Shown piece by piece: positions 34,623 to 44,840 of a stretch of DNA of 64,000 bases. The position numbers were made by a program, and so were the translations under genes. The stretch comes from Cunninghamia lanceolata. Lineage: Eukaryota > Streptophyta > Pinopsida > Cupressales > Cupressaceae. The notes beneath the pieces are model-generated. The model saw nothing but the letters and a program-made list of their open reading frames with translations, was not told the origin of the DNA and ran no database searches. Every line of letters begins with the position of its first letter. Position 1 is the stretch's first letter. The stretch spans positions 1,240,001 to 1,304,000 of the forward strand of contig BSBN01000040.1 of NCBI GenBank assembly GCA_027924645.1. The letters are read 5' to 3'.

Positions 34623-37600
34623 CTAAAGTATATCTACAAAAGTTGTCTTCAACTGGATGAATTTTGTTGCCCAACTCTGCTTCATCCTATCCAAAATTGA
34701 GATGTGACTACTCAATAGGAATGCAAAAGCTTCTGCCCTCTTTAGATATGTCAGATCACTGGTCCAGGCTGTGGTCTGAGCATCAGATAGGGCCTCATGC
34801 ATGGCCTCTAATTTAGGGATAATTATCCCTCTAAGTTCACTTAACCTACTTATTCTATTTTTCTTCTCCTTCTCAAGCTTCTTTATTTCATTTATGACTA
34901 CAATAGTCTGACACTCTTGATTTATTATGGAAGAAGTGAGAGGATCAAAACTTTGAGATAAACTTGATAGTTTCATCTCTTGTTCTTTCACCTTCTTCGT
35001 GATGTCTGCTGTTATGGTGGACCAAGATAGACAAAATTTGTGTAGATCACCACCATCTTTAAGAGCATTCTCTAGGCTCTTTATTCCAATATCCAAATTT
35101 CTTCTATCATTTGTTATTAGCCCTTGCACTTCAGAGGATCTCTTTCCCAAAAACTCCTTCCAGACCTTTTCTTCTGCTGACTTCTCTAATGAATCAAAAT
35201 GTGTGCTAACAGTATTAACAAGAGATTTGAGATTACCGGATGAAGAGGCTGAAAGATCCTTCTGGAAGGATGGCATGATCTTTTCCAATACACCGAATGC
35301 AATCTCAATTAGCTCACAGTCTTCCATGTGAGACTTTAGAAGTTTTTCTTTTGCCTTTGCTTGGGCAAAGGATGCTATCTTCATTGTTTGAACCGGGGAG
35401 AGGGAATCAAAATTGAATGGTCCTTGAAGCAGTTCTGGTTCATCAATTTCCATCATCTCTTTGGTCAAGAAATCTTTGACACTTTCTGCAGTGTCTCTTG
35501 CCGGAGATAGAGTCTTCTTCCCTTTTGCAATCTCAGAACTGTCTCCTGGGGTCTTCTTTGTTTGGTCTTTTTCCCTTTCCTTTACTTCTTCTTCTTGACT
35601 TGTTTTCTCCTTTATTCTTTCTTCTCCTTTAGATCCAGAGTTTGCAGGGGAATCCGGATGAGAGATATTTACTTCGTCTTGGACTTCCTCTTTCAAGATA
35701 GAGGAATCTAGGTCCTTAGTTTTCTCCTCACCTATCTCTTTTGATTCTTCTACATTTTTCTCTGTAGGATCTTCCTTTGATGTACTGAGTCCTTCATCAT
35801 CCATGATAGAGGGTTCATCACCTAAGTCCTCTATAATAGGAATATTGAATCTTTTATAGGCATTTTGGAGGATGTCTTCAATCTTTTTGGCCACCTAATC
35901 AGTCTCTCCAAGCATAAGCTTATTCATTTTGGCTTTGCTTCGGAACTCATCTTTGCAATCTTTGAAGATCATGCTCATTTGCTTTGGAGTGATGGAGGGA
36001 TAAATTTGAATAGCTATTTGTTCCCAGATCTCCAGGTCCTTTGTCTTTACATTCTCCTTTCTCATTTCAAGTTCCTTCTCTAAACTTTTGGGAATTAGAG
36101 AGATGATTTCAATAAATGCCTTATTATATATGTTTAAGTACTTAACTGTGGCTTCTTCCAAGATCTTTTTATCTGTGTCATTATACTCATCATAGAATTT
36201 TGTCATTGGTTGCAGATTTCCATCCACAGTAACTACCTTGACTACATCATCAATGGACAGAGTAGGCCTTTCAACAAACTCTTCTACTTCTTCTTCCTTT
36301 CTATAACCGGTAGAGGGTTCACCGAATGTTTTCATCTTCTTCATTTTCTTGATTTCTTCATCGGTCTCAGTTTCTTCATCATTCTTCTGACTTGTATAGG
36401 ACCTTGTGGCATTTTCCTTTGTTCTCTTCTCTCCCTTTCTAGAAGTCTGGGCTTTTGGTTTTGATGCTTTTTGGCTCTTAGAGGTGGCAGGTGCAGAGCT
36501 CCTGGAGGATTAGGTCTAGGAGGGGGCTTGCACCGGACCACTTTCTTTTTATATTTCTTGCCTTTCTTTCTTTGCCCTTTCCATCTTCTCTCTATTGGCA
36601 TCAACTTCCTCATTTGATATTCCATGCCTCTTGGCAAATTCTTCTACTTCCCTTCTTACTTTTCTCTTGATCTCAAGTTGTCTAAGTTCAACATGAACTT
36701 TTACACTCAGCTCTTGGTAGGTTCCAAACCTTTCTGCGTTAGGGTCCTTAGGCTTACTCAGCAAATGTTGGATATGCAGTTCTAAGATTTTTTCATCAAC
36801 CTCATACCCCATTGGCATGATCCATACTATTCTTGGTTCCACTGCCTCCATTAGGCATTGATCAGTGTCTACCATAAAGCACACTGTATCCTTGTATTTC
36901 TCAACCAAAGATTGGGGGATTCTTTCTCTAGCCTACATCATGCTTTGGAAGTTTTTGAAGTAACCCCACAGAGCTATATTTTGTGTCTTGGCATCACCAA
37001 GCCCATACATATAATCCCTAATTTGTATGGCAACAGGTCTGTCATTCTGCCATATCCAGCCATTAGTTCCGAGTAGCTCATTCATATAATAGAAGAATAG
37101 GCAAAGTATTAAGCCACCATACTTGAATGAATTCTTTATATCCTTCTTTATTTTCTACAAATCCTCCAACATTTGATTCAAGAGAAGCTCACAAAGGTCA
37201 TAGTTAGCATTTTCTCTTAGCATCTGATAAGCAGTGTAAATTGTAGTTCTGGGTACTAAATTTTCTCTGCTGGAGTGATATATCTTGTAACCAATTATCA
37301 TGGAGGCAAACTTGATATCCGAATCAGTGATATCTTCTATTGTCATTACTCTCTTATCAAATTTTGATCTGGTAGCCTCACTCACAGTTTAGTTTTTGAT
37401 CGATTTGACAACAAGTAACCCTCTGGATGAGTGCAAACTGGTTACCGCCCTAATAGCATCTTTTGTGATCTTAAATGGTCTATTCAACCACATGAAGTTG
37501 TCATGCACTCTGCTCAAAACATACCGAACCCACTCATCTTCTACAAAATAGGGGAAATGGATGCACTGTCTGAAATGCTTGTCCCGGATGGCCTTTTATT

Positions 37601-37838
37601 GGGGTTTAAGTTCAAGTGATTCATCTAACAGTTCCTTGTGGTAGATATCCATCAGTTTGGATTCCCCAAATTCTTCAATGTTTGCGTGTATGTAAACCCT
37701 AATATCTTCTACATGCAGAACTCCATGTGGAATGCTAGAAAATGTGCCTAGGGGATCAGCTTCTAGGGATTTATAAGGATGTTTTCTAAATTTTGGGCGC
37801 AACCTATCAATGATCTTCACAACATTCAGAGTAGCCAT
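34623..37838 (-). pseudogene. Family N long non-pol ORF, full-length copy
   Basis: Read in reverse from an ATG at 37838 (MATLNVVKIIDRLRPKF) to a TAG at 34623, about 1,070 codons. The reading has several stops (near 37596, 37385, 37155 and 36926, and at 35895) and at least one frame change in the basic region (36.34-36.64 kb). Long parts remain open: 34623-35894 (423 codons), 35895-36344 and 36549-36908. It aligns end to end with 3-3081 of copy 1: N-terminal domain of about 310 residues, a basic/acidic low-complexity linker, and a coiled-coil-rich C-terminus ending in SILDRMKQSWAT. No enzyme motif is recognised; it may be a captured gene or a diverged accessory protein. Confidence 0.8.
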
Positions 37839-38473
37839 CTTTCAAAGATTCAGAGAGAAATTTCAAGAGTGGAAAATACCTTTTACGCTTCTAGGGTTCA
37901 CGATATGACCTGGATCGGATTGCAGGATGAATCAACTTCTGCGGTTGATCTTTGAGAGGTTTTAGTTGCAGAGCTCCTTCTCTCTTCTTCTTGAATGCAA
38001 ATGTGCAAATAATGAACAAAAGAACCCTTATATTTCTACAAAAACCCTAATTTCACATTGTAATAAATGCACAACTTAAGTTATTTTGGTTGCTTTGTTC
38101 TCCTTGTCCTGAGAGATCTTTCTGGATCACTAAGATGCACTTAGAGTTATTCTCGGTGAATATTGGTAATCTATCTACCTTTCTCCAATCATTCCATTTA
38201 TCCGTAGATCAAGATACCTCAAATTTGAATCATACCGGATCTAACTGTGAAAATCCTGTTTTTACCGGATGACTGTTAAATCAGATCATTCCTGGAAGAT
38301 TAACCTCTTCTAAATTTCTTGCAGATCGTCCGTATCTTTACCAAGGCTTATTTAGATGTTTTTCTGAGAACCCTTTAATCTGCAACTTTCCATGTGCCAA
38401 TTTTAGGCACCAATTGACTGGCTGGGGGAACTTGTTTTCTTTTGTGACTCCCCCTGAGCCAGAGCTCATCTAT
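37839..38473 (-). other. Spacer between Gag-like and long ORF of copy 2
   Basis: About 630 bp without a convincing ORF on the element strand. A GGGGGAG purine tract occurs near 38450 (reverse). It would be the place for a subgenomic promoter or splice acceptor for the downstream ORF, but I see no decisive signal. Confidence 0.4.
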
Positions 38474-39652
38474 TTAGTTTCTGGCAGGGATATCAGCACC
38501 AGATTCTGGTGCGGATCCATCCTCAACATTTTCTGTACTCCTTTTCACCCAAATCTTGTTCATCTCCCTTTGAATTTCATCCGCATTCACTTTTCCTTTT
38601 CCTTTGTCTTGGTTTTGATTATGATGCACCAGACCCTTTTTGTTCTGATTCTTTCTACAAAATTTGGCAATATGACCAGATCTATTGCAATTGTAGTGAA
38701 TAACATTTCTTTGCATATTTGACTGATATCCTCTTGATCTACACTGATTAGCCATATGTCTCATTCTATTGCATGCAAATCATCTACCATTGAATGAATT
38801 ATTTATTTGCATATTTCTACACTCATGATATTTGTGACCATACCTTTTGCAATTAAAACATTCTCCAGAGAAGGATGAATTAGTCTGATTCATTCTTCTT
38901 CTGCACTAATTTGCTTTATGACCAAAGTTATTGCAATTGTGGCAGTATCCATTGAAAGATGGATATCTTTGAGCATTTGGTTGCCTTAATGGAGGTCTTC
39001 TAGGCCTGTTCCTTGGATTTCCTGATCCAGAGTTCTTCTGACCAGATCCGGAGCTTTCACCTTTCTCATACCCCAAGCCTTGCTTGTCATCTACCCTCTT
39101 TTTTCTTTCAAGAAGAACTTCAAGCTAAGTAGAGCTTATCTTGAATTTCTCTTTGTATTCATTTGTTGTTTGAAGATCCCTTTTTAGGGTGTCAATCTGA
39201 TTCTCAAGTTGTTCTTCATTATCTCTAGCTTCTTCAAGATTAGATTCCAAATGCTTGATTATTCTATCCATTTTGTGGTAGTCTTTTAACTTCTCCTTGA
39301 GAGATTGTTTTAGATTATCTTTAGTCTTTCTTTTCTCTTCAATTTCTTGGGTGAATTTCATAACCCCTGATTCCATTTCATGTCTTACCATAATGACCTC
39401 TTTTGATAGCTTCTCACATAATCTGTTCTTCTCATTCAGATCTTCATTAGTATCATTGGCTTCGCTTTGACTTGCTAATTGTTGAAGAAGTTCCTTTCTC
39501 TTTTTCATAGAGATACTCAGTTTCTCCTTTAGTTCATTTATGAAATCATCAGCTTGTTTGAGTCTTTCCCTCAAATTGTTGACTTCATAGTGAGATTGCT
39601 CAAGATCATCAAGGGAAGACTGAAGTTGTTCCCTCATACCATACATATCCAT
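38474..39652 (-). pseudogene. Family N Gag-like protein: coiled coil plus zinc knuckles
   Basis: In one frame from 39652 (MDMYGMREQLQSSLDDL), about 175 residues are almost pure coiled coil, followed by a Ser/Gly/Arg/Pro-rich linker and a row of CCHC-type knuckles: CHNCNNFGHKAN(stop)C, CFNCKRYGHKYHEC, then two degenerate ones (FACNRMRHMANQC with its first Cys codon now TGA, and YNCNRSGHIAKFC with first Cys to Tyr). The ORF ends GADIPARN at 38474. Stops at 39125, in knuckle 1 and in knuckle 3 break it. The knuckles are the RNA-binding part of a retrotransposon nucleocapsid. A capsid domain is not recognisable, since only about 50 bp separate the primer site from the coiled coil. Confidence 0.8.
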
Positions 39653-39700
39653 TGGAATTCCTAGATCTTCCTCAAGTTGTTAGGCTCTATTTGGAGGAAC

Positions 39701-39715
39701 TTAGCTCTGATACCA
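39701..39715 (-). promoter_or_regulatory. Primer binding site of family N (initiator tRNA-Met)
   Basis: The reverse strand reads TGGTATCAGAGCTAA two bases inside the 5' LTR, matching the plant initiator tRNA-Met 3' end over at least 12 bases. Confidence 0.95.
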
Positions 39716-39717
39716 AT

Positions 39718-40791
39718 TGTTGATAACTAAGAGGGGGGGTGAATCAGTTATCTTAATTAATTTAACTTTTTGTTCTTCTTTAACAACTAGTGCAGCATCA
39801 AAACAAATAAGCATCCATAACCATGAAAGTAGAAACAAAATCAATACACATAACACAACGATTTTGACGTGGAAAACCCTGTTAAGGGAAAAACCATGGG
39901 GTGACTAACCCAAGATTGTATTCTCTATTAAAAGAATAGAAGTACAAAATGGCACTTGCCAGTTAGGGCTCACTGCCTACAAGAGACTCACTATCTACAA
40001 GGTATAAAGAAAGTAACAAGATACTTGAACTGATGAGAAGCATCCACATATGTTGAGGTTCAGTTCCGGTTAGGCTCAATACACTGATCTACTGCACTTC
40101 ATTCTTCCTCTTCTTTGGTGTTGTTGTCCTGTCACATACCGGACCTGTATTACTGCTTCCACACTGCTCTTTGCTTTTCTTCACACTTCAAAACACACCA
40201 CACACTCCTTCTCATCTAAATCCATCTGGTATATATATCCGCACAAAGGATTTCAACATCTTTCTAGTCGACATCTAGAATACTTAATATTTTCCCAAAC
40301 TCTGGTCTGTCGGTTGAATCCTTGCTTACCAAGTGATGCATATGAAAGAGATGCTTATAGAAGTCATAAATCATGTCATCCAATCATGAATGATCCCTTA
40401 AGAAACTTTATTACCATCAATATCTCATCCGGATTAAGGTCTGAAGCTCTGCTGGTTAGTTCTTCCTCAGTCTACTCTGCCAAACAGGAACCCAACACTT
40501 AGGTGTTCATATCTTTTCACTCTTACATCACCGGAGGCTCAAACTCTGGAATATATTATTCATGGTACTCCTCTTAACTTCCCCAAGTCCGTACTTTACT
40601 GAGATACTTCCTCTGAGAGATCCAGACCTGATTGTCAAACCTTCTTGCATGCTTTGTTCTTGGTCACCAGACCAAAATACTCTTCAATCTGACTTCCGGT
40701 ATAGACACACCATGTCCTGCAGATGTGTGGGATGGACTTTGTTGCCATCAATGACAACACTCATGAAGCTGCACAGTGTCTCTTTCCAACA
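39718..40791 (-). repeat. 5' LTR of family N copy 2
   Basis: Homologous along its length to 33266-34369, but lacking about 30 bp in the GCAGTGAGCC repeat region. A TATA-like TATATATAC is near 40232-40242 (reverse strand). The outer end lies next to the target duplication ATATG at 40792-40796. Confidence 0.95.
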
Positions 40792-40796
40792 ATATG

Positions 40797-40930
40797 GTCA
40801 TGGATGACATGGTGAAGCTAGTTAAGGTAGATACTTTTAAGAATGTTGCAGATTCATTAACTAAGCCTATGAGCACAGAGAAGTTCAGATGGTGTTTGGA
40901 GTATATGGGCCTCTCAGTCCCTAGCAATTA
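40797..40930 (+). pseudogene. Copia element G: RNase H C-terminus
   Basis: The final piece of G's pol after the family N insertion: VKLVKVDTFKNVADSLTKP, then TEKFRWCLEYMGL and a TAA at about 40929. This is the standard copia pol end ('NVADSLTKP'). The frame is continuous with 33265 across the element when one ATATG copy is discounted. Confidence 0.9.
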
Positions 40931-41113
40931 AATCATAATGTTGATAATCCCTTTGCTCTTGCAAGGTGTTTTATAATTGCGATAATGTTAGGAAAGGTGT
41001 CTCAACCTTGCAATTACAAAAGGTTACTATTCTTCCCAATTTTGGTCTTTTTGAATACCCTTTATCTTGAAGAATGGTTTAGAACTTTCAAAGTTTCTAA
41101 AAGGGGCTAAAAA

Positions 41114-41951
41114 TGATAGGGCTTACTATTTGTAGTAAGTTTGCATTTGAGCAAAAATGGACATGAAATTTTCCCAAAAGCTATTAAATGCAAAATAAAC
41201 ATCTTGGGTGAGTTTCAACCCAAGATCATACTTGGATTGCAAGATATTGAAGTTTCTATTTTTGAAACTCCTGAAAAAATTTGAACTCAAGTTTGAGGAA
41301 CTTAGAGGTCCCTAAATGCCCCAAAAGTTTTTTTAACTGATAAAGTGGGTTATAGCTTGATAGATTGCTTCACGAGCTTTCCAACACATCAAACAGTTCA
41401 TCAATCGAACACCTGAATCAAAAGTTATGGCCTTCGGAAGTTGGGCCTCCCATTTTAGGAAATGGGAAAATTTATTGGACACTTAAAAGAGTTGTAAAGG
41501 GGAGAGATACACATGTTGGTGTGTGATTTGTCACATCACAAGGCATCTTTGATTGGAGATAATTTGGGTGCCACTTTTGAGTGGTTTTGGCTCATGATTT
41601 TGTAATTACCATTAACGGTTTACCATATTATATCTCCTATATATCAAGAGCTTGAGATGGAGGTTGTGTGTGAGAGTCTTATAGATGTTGAGTTGCCTCC
41701 AGATATTTGGTTGGTTATACTCCTGTTAAATCTTGCTATGCAATTATATTGTAATCTTGTTGATTTATGAATAATATTGGGTGGCTTTTAGAGTGTGGGG
41801 TTTTTCTCCCAAAAGGGTTTCCCCATGTAATTACTGTGTTATGGTATGATTTCTATTTATGTTTAGTTTTTTATAATTTCTGTAATTGTTGTAAAAATCT
41901 AAAAAGTTTTACATATCCCTCCTCTCAAGATTAGTGTAGGAATTTGTTCCA
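41114..41951 (+). repeat. Probable 3' LTR of copia G
   Basis: The purine tract AAAAGGGGCTAAAA precedes TGATAGGGC. A TATA-like stretch (about 41636) and a copia-style R/U5 (GGGGTTTTTCTCCC then GGGTTTCCCC, about 41799-41825) follow, with a CA end near 41951. The second LTR is absent, so boundaries are estimates; an alternative start is TGTTGATAAT at 40939. Confidence 0.4.
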
Positions 41952-43216
41952 CTACCTTATCTTTCTTACATGTGCTTAGTTATGTAAGCACAAAAATCAT
42001 GCACAACCTCCACGAGGACCCCTATGATGATTTTAATCCTTGTCACATACATGTAAGCATGAAATCATGTCCTCAAACCTCTTGATGATGTGCCTTCTTT
42101 CTTGTCTTGTGTTGTTTCCTCTTTGTCATTTTCTCCCTCTCCCTGTTTTTGACGTTTTTTGACACTTTTGCGACACTTGTTGATTTCTATTTTCTGAGCT
42201 TTTGACCTTGCTCCTAAGCCTTGTAAGTGTCTTTTAGGTGAGTTTTCAACTTTCCCCTTTGTTTTTCATCCTCTGAACCCCCTAGAAGCCTTCTAGAGGT
42301 CCCCCATATCCATCTCCCACTTTCAGTTTTCAGTTCTGCTAAACCAATCCAAATCTCCCCATATTATTTCTAGATCTCCCCCGGGAGATCCTACAGATGC
42401 AAGTGGAGATTTGGATTCTTACACATGACTAACCTATTTCTAGAGGTAGAACACCTCTTTCCTCTCTTATGTCATTTCCCACCATCTAGTTCTTTAGAAA
42501 ACCCTATCTTGCCTGAATTTCCCCTGGGTGACCCTACTGATGAAAGAGGTGACCCTATCGCATTTCCAGCCATAGAAAAACATGAGTTTCTCACTCAAAT
42601 TAGCTCTGTTTTCACCTGTTTTTCTTCCAGTTCACATGAGTTTTGATACCTAATATGGAGTTGACTATTTCATGCACCCACCCATGCATAATTAACTCCA
42701 TTTGATCTAAAATTAACAACTTAATCAATCTCATGCATCCTCTCAACTCCAATTCCTCTTCAGTGATAATCTATTGTTGATTTATCACTCCATAGTTAGC
42801 TAAGTTCACTGGGTAATCAACCTTGTTAACTCTCCAACCAATCCTTGTTAACTCATCATTCAAACGAGTTAACTTCTCAATCAATCCCATTCCTCAAACC
42901 TATAAATACTCCCTCTCTCAAGCACAAAGGGAGGCAAATTCATTGTGCACACACTTCTTGCCAATTTTTGCTCTCCAAATTAGCATTCTAATGCTCTCAC
43001 AGGATGAAGGTGCCTTTTACTTTATTCATTGTTCAACCAAGCATTGTTACGCTGCTTCATTCAACGCCATTGTTCTCAACCAAAGCTCTCATTGAGATCT
43101 TTCAAGCTTCAATAAGCTTGTTTTTCTTCTTTCTGTCATTTTATCGTTAAGAGGTCTTCCTGCTACTTCAAAAGGACTCGAGGTTGCCAACATCAAGGAT
43201 TTCTGAGCGTAGTGGA
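41952..43216. other. Unassigned host sequence left of element B
   Basis: Pyrimidine-rich sequence without a convincing gene. A TATA box (CCTATAAATACTCCCTC, near 42899) with a downstream leader-like stretch resembles a promoter or an old LTR. The five bases before element B are GTGGA, its expected target duplication; the partner is beyond the right edge. Confidence 0.35.
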
Positions 43217-44416
43217 TGTGTATAGGGATTTAATCGAGATCGAGAGATAACCAAAACAATGAAAATAATCAACAACTCAATCCTATAATATCAAGATAAC
43301 GATCTAAGCAAACAACCAAATAATCAATGAATTAACACAAAAACAATGAAAGCTTTCACCTAGATTGTCTTGTTATCTTGGTCGAATGTGGATTGCTTCA
43401 TAAATTGTGAAACCATGTTTGCAACAAGCGGATGTAGATTGTGTTTGTGCTCAAAAGATTGATGTACTCAATGATGTGATGTATGCTCAATACGTTGTAT
43501 GGATGCCTAAGAATAAATGATTGAAGAGGATTTTTGAAGGAGATGAGGGGGATTTATATAGGTTTCAATAAAGATCGATCAACGGTCCAAAAAATTCAAT
43601 GGAATCAATGGATGAGATAAATCTAGAATTCATGATGAATGTGTACCTGACATGTGTCACACAAAAAGATATTTTTGTTTGAGTTAACTTATTGATTTGA
43701 CATAAAAAGACATGGAACAGACATATTTTTAGATTTCATAAAAATAGAAATGATTTTTCTAATTTATGAGTTGGTGATAAAAACAATATTGATTAAGTCA
43801 ATTAACTCAACTTGTAATTTGCTTTTTGCATGATTTGAGATAAATTAAATAATAAATTATTTAATTTTGCGTGCATGATGAACAAGATTTATTTTTAGAA
43901 GATTTGGAAGATAAAAAAAAGCAAATTAAATAAATAAATTTATTTAATTGTTTGTGCAAGATTATAGGAATAAATAAAATATTTTATTATATTTTATTTT
44001 TAGAGATTGAAATAATTTAAATAAATTTCAATGATTTATTTAAATTTGGAAGAATAATTGATTTAATTAAATAATTAAAATTATTTAATTGTAGATAAGA
44101 GGATTTTGATGATAAATTAATTAAATAATTAATTTAGTTAGTTGATGTGGATTTGAATTTTGGAAGAAGATAACGATTTAATTAAATAATTAAAATTATT
44201 TAATTTGGAAGAATAAAGTTGATTTTGATTAAATTAATTAAATAAATAGAATTTATTCAATTAATGTCGAATTCAAGAGTTTTTGGAAGAATTTGATGAT
44301 TTTGATGAAATTAATTAAATAATTAGATTATTTAATTAATGTTGAAATGCAAGTGATTTGACAGATTTGATGAAATGCAAGTGATGTGAAGACATGGTCA
44401 TTTTAGGGTGTCTACA
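43217..44416 (-). repeat. 3' LTR of Tat element B
   Basis: Read in reverse, the LTR begins TGTAGACACCC after the tract AAAGAGGGGTCAAA and ends with CTATACACA, matching A and D. The TATA box is near 43550-43558 (reverse) and the U3 palindrome array at about 43850-44345. Confidence 0.9.
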
Positions 44417-44434
44417 TTTGACCCCTCTTTGATG
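44417..44434 (-). promoter_or_regulatory. Polypurine tract of B
   Basis: The reverse strand reads AAAGAGGGGTCAAA directly before TGTAGACACCC. Confidence 0.8.
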
Positions 44435-44716
44435 CAATGTAGTTTATAGCGTTGTTTCAAAGAAAATGATTGTTGAAGACATGATACAATTTTGATGCCC
44501 CAATGTAGCTAGCTGCCCCTATATAGTTGGCGCAGGTTGCCCCCTTGAGAGGAAAGACAGGGAAATGACCAAAGAATTGGGTTGATGCTCAACTAGAAGA
44601 GTGTGTTTGAGTTAGACGAGGTTGGGTTAGATGGAGGCTAACACAATGAAGAAAAAAGTTTGTAGACATGAGGATAGGTTAGATTAGGGGTGGGAAGCAA
44701 TTAGGGTTGGGACACT

Positions 44717-44724
44717 ATAAATAG
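44717..44724 (+). promoter_or_regulatory. TATA box of the antisense PMD gene
   Basis: TATAAATA in the context CACTATAAATAGG, about 120 bases upstream of an ATG at 44841 that begins a spliceable first exon. The orientation is opposite to element B. No other evidence of initiation can be had from sequence alone. Confidence 0.5.
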
Positions 44725-44840
44725 GTCCAAAGGGGTCAACACACCTCATTTGCACACCTAGAGTTGACAAAAGTGAGATCCCTTGGCCTCCTTGCTTAAT
44801 TTAGAGCTCCTTGCTTAGGTTGAGTTTAGCACTTGCAGAG

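Larger units (their letters stand above)
33266..40791 (-). mobile_element. Family N LTR retrotransposon, complete (copy 2)
   Basis: A 7,526-bp element in reverse orientation with two LTRs (1,104 and 1,074 bp), an initiator-tRNA primer site, a Gag-like coiled-coil and zinc-knuckle ORF, an ORF of about 1,070 codons without pol motifs, repeated polypurine tracts and the perfect target duplication ATATG (33261-33265 and 40792-40796). It interrupts the RNase H gene of copia G. No reverse transcriptase, integrase or protease is visible anywhere in the internal region, so the element must depend on enzymes supplied by others. Confidence 0.95.

Noticed and set aside
34999..35331. Plus-strand ORF of 110 codons in copy 2
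   Set aside because: Antisense shadow of the conserved coiled-coil C-terminus.
42425..43095. Two ORFs of 73 and 90 codons left of element B as host genes
   Set aside because: No recognisable domain or splice context; the area looks like promoter or old LTR sequence.
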